The notes under the pieces: model-generated | The model's input: the letters and a program-made list of their open reading frames with translations, nothing else | Told to the model about the DNA's origin: nothing | Databases searched by the model: none | In this document: positions 7,314 through 14,572 of the stretch, one piece after another | Numbering within the stretch: the first letter of the stretch is position 1 | Layout: every line of letters starts with the position of its first letter | NCBI GenBank assembly: GCA_945861615.1 | Contig: CAMAVH010000020.1 | Location: forward strand, 1 to 33,374 | Length of the DNA stretch: 33,374 nt | Direction: 5' to 3' | Origin: Rhizobium sp. Q54 | Lineage (GTDB): Bacteria; Pseudomonadota; Alphaproteobacteria; SMXQ01 | Translations under genes and position numbers: made by a program

Positions 7314-8384
7314 GTGATCGCCAAAACCCCCGTCGCCAAAACCGCCATCGCTAAAGCTGGGCGCCTGTCCCTGCTCGCCGCCCTCGCCATCGTCGCGGGA
7401 ACCTCGGCCGTTCAGGCTCAGCAGTCCGCCGAGGACTTCTACAAGGGCAAGCAGATGAAATTCATCATCCGCTCCGCCCCCGGTGGCGGCTTCGACACCT
7501 ATTCGCGCCTGCTCGCGCGCCATATCACCAAGCATATTCCCGGCCAGCCCACGATGACGCCGCAGAACATGCCGGGCGCCGGCGGCATCACGTCCGCGAA
7601 TTACATGGGCGAAATCGCGCCGAAGGACGGCACGCATATGACCATGATCGGCCAAGCCCTGCCGATGGACCAGTCGCTCGGCCTGACCCCGACCTTCAAG
7701 GCCGATCTGCGCAGCTTCGGCTGGATCGGCAATATCGGCGATTCCAACGTGCTGACCTACGTCTGGCACACCTCGCCGACCAAGACGATGGAAGACGCGA
7801 AAAAGCGCGAGACGACCCTCGGCGCGACCGGCTCGGGCGACACCTCGTCGTGGATTCCCTCCGTCTACAACAAGGTGATAGGCACAAAATTCAAGACCAT
7901 CGACGGCTACAAGAGCGGCAGCGAGGTCAAACTCGCCATGGAACGCGGCGAAGTCGAGGGCTTCGGCAGCAATCCCTACTCGGCGCTGATGTCGGCATCG
8001 CCCCAACTGATGCGCGACAAGCAGATTTCCATCCTGGTGCAGGTCGGCGTGCGCAAGGAGAAGGATCTGCCCAACGTGCCGCTGCTCAGCGACTTCGGCA
8101 CGACTGCCGAGGATAAAGCCGTGCTCGGCTTCATCTCCAAAGCGCTGGCCGTTGGCCGTCCCATCGGCACCACGCCGGGCGTGCCGGCCGAGCGCCTCGC
8201 CGCCCTACGCAAGGCCTTCGATCAAACCCTGCTGGACAAGGATTTCTTGTCGGACGCAAAAAAAATCGGCGCCGAGATCAACCCGATGAACGGTGAGACG
8301 TTGCAGAGCCTGATCGGCGAGGTCATGGGCGCGCCGCAGGACATCAAGGACAAGGTCAAGTCGGTGCTGCCCAGCCGCAAGTAA
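7314..8384 (+). CDS. TctC/Bug-type periplasmic binding protein
   Basis: Product of 356 residues from a GTG at 7314, seven bases after AAGGAG at 7301-7306. The signal peptide ends near VQAQQS. The mature part shows DFYKGKQMKFIIRS, GGGFDTYSRLLARH, HIPGQPTMTPQNMPGAGG, LAMERGEVEGFG and AVGRPIGTTPGVPAERL. It is a tandem paralogue of the 4809 protein: both the start context (AAGGAG, seven bases, GTG ATC) and the downstream hairpin are shared. A 204-base leader separates it from the cupin gene and contains an ATGCA/TGCAT palindrome, so it may have its own promoter. The ligand and membrane partner are unknown. The two paralogues may differ in ligand range. Confidence 0.92.
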   Translation: MIAKTPVAKTAIAKAGRLSLLAALAIVAGTSAVQAQQSAEDFYKGKQMKFIIRSAPGGGFDTYSRLLARHITKHIPGQPTMTPQNMPGAGGITSANYMGEIAPKDGTHMTMIGQALPMDQSLGLTPTFKADLRSFGWIGNIGDSNVLTYVWHTSPTKTMEDAKKRETTLGATGSGDTSSWIPSVYNKVIGTKFKTIDGYKSGSEVKLAMERGEVEGFGSNPYSALMSASPQLMRDKQISILVQVGVRKEKDLPNVPLLSDFGTTAEDKAVLGFISKALAVGRPIGTTPGVPAERLAALRKAFDQTLLDKDFLSDAKKIGAEINPMNGETLQSLIGEVMGAPQDIKDKVKSVLPSRK

Positions 8385-8393
8385 TGCCGCGAT

Positions 8394-8418
8394 GGGGCGT
8401 TCGCCATGCGAACGCCCC
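8394..8418 (+). terminator. Hairpin after a binding-protein gene
   Basis: An 11-bp perfect stem (8394-8404 with 8408-8418) with a 3-base loop follows the stop codon of the binding protein. The T-run behind it is poor (TCCTTCC), so it may work as a transcript-end stabiliser or a weak terminator. Its GGGGCGTTC arm matches the hairpin at 5883. Confidence 0.65.
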
Positions 8419-8516
8419 TCCTTCCGGCACCCGTCCTTGCGGCAATTGACAAGGCAGGGCGACAAGAGTGCAGTGCAGGCCCGATTGACGCTGCTCCCGC
8501 ACTTTTGGAGATTGCC

Positions 8517-8996
8517 ATGCAAAACACCCACAACACCCTGTCCGAGAACGTTCGCGCGCAGGCGATCGAGCTTCTGAACAAGCATCTCGCCGCCGCCATC
8601 GATCTGCATGGCCAGATTAAGCAAGCCCATTGGAACGTGCGCGGCCCCGGTTTCATCGCCGTTCATGAACTGTTCGACCGGGTCTCCACAGAGGTCGAGA
8701 ACTATTCCGATATGCTGGCCGAACGGGCCGGGGCGCTCGGCGGCACGGCGCAAGGCACCATCCAAATTGCCGCCCAGCGCTCCTATCTGGTGCCCTACGC
8801 CCTCGGCATCGCCGACACCAAAAAGCACCTCTTCGCCGTTGCAGAAGCGCTCGCCGCCTTCGGGGAAGCCGCGCGCGAGGCGATCACTCTGGCCACCGAT
8901 TTCGGCGATCTCGACAGCGCAGACCTGTTCACCGAAATGTCGCGCGGCATCGATCAGCAATTATGGCTGGTCGAATCCAACCTCTCGCCGGACTAG
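8517..8996 (+). CDS. dps: Dps family DNA-binding ferritin-like protein
   Basis: A 159-residue four-helix protein of the Dps family. The inter-subunit ferroxidase motif is intact: KQAHWNVRGPGFIAVHELF supplies the first His pair region and ENYSDMLAERAGALGG supplies the Asp and Glu ligands. Dps forms a 12-subunit shell that oxidises Fe(II) with hydrogen peroxide and stores the iron, so it protects DNA and proteins from oxidative damage. The N-terminus (MQNTHNTLSENVRAQ) is short and not lysine-rich, so strong DNA binding is not obvious. The ATG at 8517 follows GGAG at six bases; an ATG at 8406 inside the preceding hairpin is in frame but has no ribosome site. In this oxygenase-rich setting the protein could handle peroxide stress. 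Confidence 0.93.
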   Translation: MQNTHNTLSENVRAQAIELLNKHLAAAIDLHGQIKQAHWNVRGPGFIAVHELFDRVSTEVENYSDMLAERAGALGGTAQGTIQIAAQRSYLVPYALGIADTKKHLFAVAEALAAFGEAAREAITLATDFGDLDSADLFTEMSRGIDQQLWLVESNLSPD

Positions 8997-9096
8997 CCGC
9001 CATCCCCGGCGCTTTACCCTCCGCGGCAAGACCGCTACTTTGCCCTCATCGAGGGCGTTGACAGAACGCTCGCCTCAGCCGCGGATCCGACATCTC

Positions 9097-10125
9097 ATGG
9101 CGCGCCGCTTTGCCTGGGCTTCCCTGCCCGAAAGCCAATTGCTGCAATTGCGCATCAAGGACCTCAGAGTCACGATTGATGGCACCTGGCTTGAGGGCTG
9201 CCTGCACGAACTGCACGACGAATTGGCCGCGCGCGGCCTCGGACGGTTCAAGCCCCATGCCTGGATCTCCGACGAATGGTTCAGCCCCGACACCACGCCA
9301 GGCATCGCCATCCCGTTTTACCTGGCCCATCCGCGCCTCATGCGTCTCGAGCGCAAGATGATCATCGACGTCGAAGGCGGCACTTACGCCGAATGCATGC
9401 AAATCCTGCGACACGAAGCCGGTCATGCGATTCGCTCCGCCTATCAGCTGCATCGCCGGCGGCAGTGGCAAAAAACCTTCGGGCCCGCGTCCAAACGCTA
9501 TCCGAACTACTACCGGCCCAATCCGGCGAGCAAGAATTACGTCGAGCACTTGCGCCTGTGGTACGCGCAAAGCCATCCCGACGAGGATTTCGCCGAGACT
9601 TTCGCCGTCTGGCTCAAGCCGCGGTCCGGCTGGCGCAAGCGATATGCCGGCTGGGGAGCCCTTAAGAAGCTCGAATATGTCGAGGCGCTCATGGCCGAAG
9701 TGGCCGAAGAGCGGCCCAAGCTGCGCGAGAGAACGCGCGTCGACCCGGCCAGTTCGATCACGCGCACACTGGCGGAACATTACGAGACGAAGCAGGCGAC
9801 CTATCTGCTCGATCCCTCCAAGGCCTACGACAAGGATTTGCTGCGGCTGTTCTCCAATTCGCCGCGTCATACCCGTGCCAAGGCGGCATCCAGCTTCATC
9901 CGCGAACATCGCGCCGATATCCGGCCCGTGGTCTCGAAATGGACCGGGGAATATCAGTTAACCCTTGATTCGATATTGGACGATATGATCCTGCGGTGCC
10001 GGGAGATGAATTTGCGCGCGCCCGGCTCGCAGAAGAAGCTCTTGCACGATCTGACCGTTCTTGTGACGGCCCAGACGGTGCACGCGCTCTATAGGCCGTC
10101 ACGGAGGCAATGGTACGCATTATGA
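9097..10125 (+). CDS. Putative zinc-binding metallopeptidase
   Basis: A 342-residue cytoplasmic protein without signal peptide. A zincin motif HEAGH lies at residues 106-110, in LRHEAGHAIRSAY, and a probable third zinc ligand Glu167 in the segment DEDFAETFAVWL, 57 residues on, as in gluzincin-like peptidases. It resembles proteins annotated as putative zinc-binding metallopeptidase, which are not well characterised. The C-terminal half (about 210-342) is helical and basic. The start is the ATG at 9097; its ribosome site is weak. Its stop TGA overlaps the ATG of the next gene (ATGA at 10122-10125), so it is probably co-translated with an ATP-grasp ligase. This suggests a paired function in making and breaking or trimming a peptide bond (inference). 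Confidence 0.82.
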   Translation: MARRFAWASLPESQLLQLRIKDLRVTIDGTWLEGCLHELHDELAARGLGRFKPHAWISDEWFSPDTTPGIAIPFYLAHPRLMRLERKMIIDVEGGTYAECMQILRHEAGHAIRSAYQLHRRRQWQKTFGPASKRYPNYYRPNPASKNYVEHLRLWYAQSHPDEDFAETFAVWLKPRSGWRKRYAGWGALKKLEYVEALMAEVAEERPKLRERTRVDPASSITRTLAEHYETKQATYLLDPSKAYDKDLLRLFSNSPRHTRAKAASSFIREHRADIRPVVSKWTGEYQLTLDSILDDMILRCREMNLRAPGSQKKLLHDLTVLVTAQTVHALYRPSRRQWYAL

Positions 10126-11147
10126 AGCGGCTCCGCGTCCTGGTGCTGATGCATCCGGACCTCGTCCCCCCGGACTCGATCAAAGGTTACAGCGAGCAGG
10201 AAAGCTACGTCTGGAAGACCGAATACGACGTCGTCAGCACGTTGCGCAAAGCCGGGCACGAGGTCCGACCGCTCGGCGTTCAAGAAGAACTGAAGCCGAT
10301 ACGCGACGCTATCGAAGATTGGCAGCCCCACGCAGTGTTCAACCTGCTGGAGGAATTCCACGGCGACACGGCTTACGATCAGAACGTCGCCAGTTATCTC
10401 GAACTGCTACGCATTCCCTACACCGGCTGTAATCCGCGCGGCATGATGCTGGCGCGCGGCAAGGACCTGTCGAAGAAGCTACTCAGCTATCATCGCATCC
10501 CGGCGCCGAATTTCGCCGTGTTCAAGAAAGGCCACGCGATCAGGCGGCCGGCCAGGCTCAAAATGCCTTTGATCGTTAAAAGCGTCAGCAACGACGCGTC
10601 GATCGGCATCGCCCAAGCCTCCGTCGTCGATAGCGACGAGAAGCTCGCAGAACGCGTCACCTTCATCCATGAGCGCATCAAGACAGACGCGATCGCCGAG
10701 GAATATATCGAAGGGCGCGAGCTCTACGTCGGCGTGATGGGGAACCAGCGACTCAAGGTGATGCCGATCTGGGAATTGCGCTTCGACAATCTGGGCAAGG
10801 GCCAGCGGGCAATCGCCACCGAACGCGTCAAGCACGATCCCGATTATCAGGAGAGACGCCTGATCATGCAGGGGCCGGCGGAGGATTTGTCGCCCGAGCT
10901 GCGCGCCGCCATTATCCGCTCGGCCAAACGGATTTGCCGCATTTTGGAGCTCGACGGCTATGCGCGCATCGACTACCGCCTATCGGCCGAGGGAATCCCC
11001 TACTTCCTCGAAGCCAATCCCAATCCGGAGATCGCCGAAAGCCAGGAATTCGCCCAATCGGCGCTACATGACGGCGTCGGCTACGCCGACCTGCTCCAGC
11101 AATTGCTGAACTTGGCGATCAAGCGCCAAGCCGCCAAGGATGCCTGA
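10122..11147 (+). CDS. ATP-grasp ligase (D-alanine-D-alanine ligase-like)
   Basis: Product of 341 residues with the three ATP-grasp parts. The N-terminal part has LVLMHPDLVPP and the HGDTAYDQNVASYLELL stretch. The ATP-binding lid shows PLIVKSVSNDASIGIAQAS and AEEYIEGRELYVGVMG. The magnesium-binding end is YARIDYRLSAEGIPYFLEAN followed by PNPEIA. D-Ala-D-Ala ligases and relatives form an amide between a carboxylate, activated as acylphosphate, and an amine. The substrate here is unknown; the gene is not in a cell-wall cluster, so a cell-wall role is unlikely. The start is taken as the ATG at 10122 overlapping the preceding stop. An in-frame ATG at 10110 lies only two bases after GGAGG and is less convincing. 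The enzyme is cytoplasmic. Confidence 0.85.
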   Translation: MKRLRVLVLMHPDLVPPDSIKGYSEQESYVWKTEYDVVSTLRKAGHEVRPLGVQEELKPIRDAIEDWQPHAVFNLLEEFHGDTAYDQNVASYLELLRIPYTGCNPRGMMLARGKDLSKKLLSYHRIPAPNFAVFKKGHAIRRPARLKMPLIVKSVSNDASIGIAQASVVDSDEKLAERVTFIHERIKTDAIAEEYIEGRELYVGVMGNQRLKVMPIWELRFDNLGKGQRAIATERVKHDPDYQERRLIMQGPAEDLSPELRAAIIRSAKRICRILELDGYARIDYRLSAEGIPYFLEANPNPEIAESQEFAQSALHDGVGYADLLQQLLNLAIKRQAAKDA

Positions 11148-11154
11148 GCGCGTC

Positions 11155-11185
11155 AAGCCGGCCCCGCGAAAGGCGAGGCCGGCTT
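11155..11185. terminator. Hairpin between convergent genes
   Basis: A 9-bp stem (11155-11163 with 11177-11185) with a 13-base loop lies between the convergent ATP-grasp and binding-protein genes. The flanking T-runs are weak in both directions, so termination strength is uncertain. Confidence 0.6.
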
Positions 11186-11191
11186 GGTTGG

Positions 11192-12214
11192 TCAACGCGA
11201 CAGCAGATCGCTTAGCTTACCCGACAGCGCATCCGGTGTGCGCATCAGGTCAACGACCATCTGCTCAAGCTCTTTGCCAGTCCGCGTATTGATTTCCAGA
11301 TCCAGGCTTTTGGCCTCCTTTTGAAAACCACTGTCCTTCATCGTGGCGTCGAACGCCCGCCGTAATGCGGCGACGCGGTCGGCCGGCACCTCGGGCGGCG
11401 CGACGACCGGACGCCCCAGCTCGACGCTGGTCGAGAACAAGCTGAGCAACTGCTTCTGCTCCTCGTTCTTGACGTACTTATAAATCGTCGGCGCATTTAC
11501 ATCGGGAACCGGATCGCGCTCCATGTTGAACAGCACATGCAGCCTGCCCTCCTCGATCCAGCCCGGCCGCGACTTCTCGACCGCCGTGATCGTCTGGCAA
11601 ATGCCCTGCACCTCTCCGCGCTCCATGGCGAGGATTACGTCGTTGGCGCTTTTATAACCATCGACCAGCTTGAATTTCATGCCGAGCATGTTCTTCAGCA
11701 ACGTCGGCGTCATGCTGACCGCCGTGCCGGCGCCGGCGCCGCCGACGATCAGATCTTTGGCCAGAAGGTCGTCGCCGGTCTTGATGCCGGATGAATCGAG
11801 CGCCACGCAGACCCGATTGGTCAGTTCCGGACTGCCGAGCCAGTTGAATTTGACCGGATCGAACTTCACGCTCGCATGTTTCGCCAGCGCTTGATTGGGC
11901 AGATTGCGCCCGATCATGCCGATAACCGAACCATCGCGCGCCGCGACGTTGAACAGATGGTTCGTCGCCGTGATCTGACCGCCGCCCGGCATGTTTTGCG
12001 TGATGAAGGTCGGCGCGCCGGGAATATGCCGGCCCATGTAGCGCGTGATCATTCGCGCCCAGATGTCGTAATCGGTGCCGGCCGCCGCCGACACGATCAT
12101 GCGAATCTGCTTGTCCTTGTAAAACTGCTCGACCGATTGCGCCTGCGCCGCAGCGCAGCCCAACCCAGCAAGAACGCCGCCCGCCGCAAGCAGGCGGGAA
12201 AGTTTAATCTTCAT
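11192..12214 (-). CDS. TctC/Bug-type periplasmic binding protein
   Basis: Product of 340 residues. The signal peptide MKIKLSRLLAAGGVLAGLG ends near AQAQS, followed by EQFYKDKQIRMIVS, GTDYDIWARM, HIPGAPTFITQNMPGGGQ, LAMERGEVQGICQT and LGRPVVAPPEVPADRVAALR. The usual GGGYD glycine turn is here AGTDYD, so the binding-site loop differs from the other Bug proteins in the window. I use the ATG at 12214; a GTG at 12223 is in frame but has no spacing for a ribosome site. It follows a VOC gene on the same strand (68 bases apart) and then a flavoprotein dehydrogenase. Together these may form a three-gene unit for uptake and oxidation of a carboxylate. The ligand is unknown. Confidence 0.92.
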   Translation of the reverse strand: MKIKLSRLLAAGGVLAGLGCAAAQAQSVEQFYKDKQIRMIVSAAAGTDYDIWARMITRYMGRHIPGAPTFITQNMPGGGQITATNHLFNVAARDGSVIGMIGRNLPNQALAKHASVKFDPVKFNWLGSPELTNRVCVALDSSGIKTGDDLLAKDLIVGGAGAGTAVSMTPTLLKNMLGMKFKLVDGYKSANDVILAMERGEVQGICQTITAVEKSRPGWIEEGRLHVLFNMERDPVPDVNAPTIYKYVKNEEQKQLLSLFSTSVELGRPVVAPPEVPADRVAALRRAFDATMKDSGFQKEAKSLDLEINTRTGKELEQMVVDLMRTPDALSGKLSDLLSR

Positions 12215-12282
12215 GTCAGCCACCCTGTTTTACCGCCAGGCTTTCAGACCCAGCCTTTGCGTTTCCTCATATGTGCGGCGCC

Positions 12283-12684
12283 TTAGGCGTCCTGCTTTTC
12301 TTTCTGCTTTTTGCGCTTCTCGCCCGCCAGTTCGACCTTCTGGAAGCCCATCACCGACAGGTCGAAGGTGTTGCCTTCCGGATCGGTGGCGCGCATTTCG
12401 GCGTAAGGACGATCTTCGGGACGCGGATTGGGGCCTTTGCCGGACCACTTGGCCAGTTTGGCGCGCACTTTTTCATGATCGTCGATCTTGAAGCCGAAAT
12501 GGTTGAGGCCGTTCGACTTGCCTTCGGCTTTGTTGGGCAGCAAGGCGATATTCATGTAGCCGTCGGTCAGAAACACGCCGCCGCCGGGACTCTTATGCAG
12601 CAGTTTCAAATCGAAGACATCGATATAAAACTCCGCGAGCTTGTCGGGGTTCATCGCGATGATGGCCATATGCCGTATTTCCAT
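12283..12684 (-). CDS. VOC (glyoxalase/bleomycin resistance fold) protein
   Basis: A 133-residue VOC protein. Module 1 begins EIRHMAIIAMNPDKLAEFYI; module 2 has NGLNHFGFKIDDHEKVRAKL and ends RATDPEGNTFDLSV. Two metal-site histidines (RHMAI and NHFGF) are visible, but the last usual Glu position reads Asp or is missing (NTFDLSV). Metal binding or catalysis may therefore differ from lactoylglutathione lyase-type members. The C-terminus is a lysine-rich tail (EKRKKQKEKQDA), odd for the family. The ATG at 12684 follows AGGAGAGAGACC. It lies between a TcuA-like dehydrogenase gene and a binding-protein gene on the same strand, 39 and 68 bases away, so the three are probably co-transcribed. Confidence 0.87.
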   Translation of the reverse strand: MEIRHMAIIAMNPDKLAEFYIDVFDLKLLHKSPGGGVFLTDGYMNIALLPNKAEGKSNGLNHFGFKIDDHEKVRAKLAKWSGKGPNPRPEDRPYAEMRATDPEGNTFDLSVMGFQKVELAGEKRKKQKEKQDA

Positions 12685-12723
12685 TGGTCTCTCTCCTGTG
12701 ATGCAGCCGGTGGAAGGAAGGAA

Positions 12724-14277
12724 TCATATCGTGGCAGGTTGACGGACAGGTCTCACAATGGGCCGCCCAGCCTGCGCCGCGGCATTACGCCCCGCCGTCA
12801 GACTGAAAACCACGTTGCGTGTCTGGCCGGTGCAAGAGGGATAATTGTGGTAAAAAAGTCCGATCACGTCGCCGGAAGCGTAAAGCCCGGCGACAGGGTC
12901 TCCCTCGGTATTGAGCACCTGGGCCTCGGTATCGACAGCGACTCCGCCGAAGGTAAAGGTGATGCCGCAGGTGACCGGATAGGCGCGGAACGGGCCGCGC
13001 TCGATCGGTGACGCCCAATTCGACTTGTTCGGCGTCAGCCCCCGCGTCCCCTTGCCGTCTAGGCGCCGTGGATCGAAGGGCACGCCGGCGTCGATCGCCC
13101 TGTTGAACTCGGCGACCGTATGGCCCAACACCTCGGGCGCGATACCGATCTTTTTCGCCAGTTCGGCGATTGTGGCGGCCTCTTCATGCGTCGCTACATA
13201 GTCTGGTCCATGACGGAATAGCGCGATGCCGGTCTGATCATAAATCTGATTAGCGATGCCGCTGGGCTGTTCAAGAATGGCACGGCCGGTCTTGGCATAG
13301 GTGTAGGTATGGTACGCCTCTCCTTCGTCATAAAAGCGCAAGCCTCGCTCGTTGACCGTGATGCCGAAGGTATAGTCGTAGCGGTTCATCGTGTTGCCGA
13401 GCCCATCGCCGGCAATCGGTGTCTCGACTGCGGGCGCCGCGCTGTCGATCGGCGAAGCGTGAGCGCCCTGCCAATGGCCGGCCGGTTTGACGCCAAGATC
13501 GAGCATCATGCGTAGCACCTCGCCGGTGTTGTATCGGCTACCGCGTACTTTGACGAAATCGGTGTTAGGCCCGAGATAGCGCGCGCGCATTTCCGGGTTC
13601 GCCTGAAAACCGCCACTGCAGGCGATGACCGCTGGCGCAACCAATTCATAGACCGTGTCCGGCGTTGTGACCTGTACGCCGTCGATACGGCGATGGTCGC
13701 CCAGGAAACTGCTGACCTTCGAACGAAAGCGGATATCGATGCCGAGCCCGTCGGCGATCTTGCGCCATTGCGCCAGCTGGCCACGCCCACCGCCTATTGG
13801 CTGAATGATTTTACCCGGATCGAAGTAGCGTTTGCCGTCTATGATCACAGCCTTTTCTGGCACCCAGCGAATACCGGTTTCCAGCATCCAATGCACAGCT
13901 GCATTCGAACGATCGACGAGATAGCTAGCCAGCACAGAATCGATGCGATGTTGCGTCACGCGATTGAGGTCGGCGAGAAAATCGTCGTGTGTATAAGGCG
14001 CGACCTGCATGCTGTGTAAGGTTGCCTTATCCAGATCGGGCAAAAACTCGGCGATCTCCTCGACTCCCGTCACCACGAACCGAAATCCAGTGTGTGAAAA
14101 GCGCGCATTGCCTCCGGAAAATTCCTCTGGCGCTTTTTCCAGCATAACGACCCGCTCGGCGCCGGCCTGCCGCGCTGCCACGGCTGCTTCGAACGCCGCA
14201 CTGCCGGCGCCGATAACGATCACATCGCAAACATCTTGCTGCATATGCGTACGGCTTGACGCATCAAATCGCGCCAA
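12724..14277 (-). CDS. FAD-dependent dehydrogenase (fumarate reductase/TcuA-like flavoprotein)
   Basis: Product of 517 residues of the FAD_binding_2 family (fumarate reductase, succinate dehydrogenase and tricarballylate dehydrogenase TcuA flavoproteins). The FAD Rossmann motif is near the start (VIVIGAGSAAFEAAVAARQA, ending in MLEK). A second FAD-contact segment near the end reads FGGVAVDTEAQVLN, with GLYASGDVIG behind it. No signal peptide is present, so the enzyme is cytosolic. TcuA oxidises tricarballylate to cis-aconitate with help of TcuB; a TcuB-like electron-transfer gene is not seen here. The start is a TTG at 14277, five bases behind GGGAGG; the ATG at 14244 has no ribosome site. 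Co-orientation with a VOC protein and a Bug protein supports a carboxylate substrate (inference). 3-Oxosteroid dehydrogenase-type activity cannot be excluded. Confidence 0.85.
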   Translation of the reverse strand: MARFDASSRTHMQQDVCDVIVIGAGSAAFEAAVAARQAGAERVVMLEKAPEEFSGGNARFSHTGFRFVVTGVEEIAEFLPDLDKATLHSMQVAPYTHDDFLADLNRVTQHRIDSVLASYLVDRSNAAVHWMLETGIRWVPEKAVIIDGKRYFDPGKIIQPIGGGRGQLAQWRKIADGLGIDIRFRSKVSSFLGDHRRIDGVQVTTPDTVYELVAPAVIACSGGFQANPEMRARYLGPNTDFVKVRGSRYNTGEVLRMMLDLGVKPAGHWQGAHASPIDSAAPAVETPIAGDGLGNTMNRYDYTFGITVNERGLRFYDEGEAYHTYTYAKTGRAILEQPSGIANQIYDQTGIALFRHGPDYVATHEEAATIAELAKKIGIAPEVLGHTVAEFNRAIDAGVPFDPRRLDGKGTRGLTPNKSNWASPIERGPFRAYPVTCGITFTFGGVAVDTEAQVLNTEGDPVAGLYASGDVIGLFYHNYPSCTGQTRNVVFSLTAGRNAAAQAGRPIVRPVRQPATI

Positions 14278-14438
14278 GCCTTCCTCCCTGATCCGGCGGA
14301 CTTTGTCCGCTCTCGTTAAAGCCCACGCGATCGCGAAATCGGCGGACGTTAGATAAGCAACATTATTGGCGGTTCGGCAAAGGCCGTCATTAAAAAAGCC
14401 ACCAGAGCCCCGCCAAACTGCTATCCGAAGGGTAAATC

Positions 14439-14444
14439 TATAAT
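14439..14444 (+). promoter_or_regulatory. Possible -10 element in an AT-rich divergent promoter region
   Basis: A perfect TATAAT lies in the AT-rich centre of the 295-base region between the divergent flavoprotein and kinase genes. No good -35 box is found 16-18 bases before it. The call rests on composition and the hexamer only. Confidence 0.25.
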
Positions 14445-14572
14445 ATAAATAAGCCTTTGATCATTGCGAGTGAGTCTGTCGATATATGAACTTTTTCAGT
14501 GTGGGCTCGTTACTCTATCGTTTTGCTCGATTTTTGCCTTAGGGCAGACCGTCGCCAGAGGCTTTGAGAACC

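Noticed and set aside
8608-9096. Extension of the metallopeptidase frame upstream into the Dps gene
   Set aside because: The extended part reads another frame of the Dps gene and is Arg/Ser/Pro-rich nonsense. The conserved part begins near 9097.
11192-12214. Lipoprotein signal (LAGLGC) in the Bug protein
   Set aside because: The residues before the Cys do not fit the lipobox order, and a normal AQA cleavage site follows.
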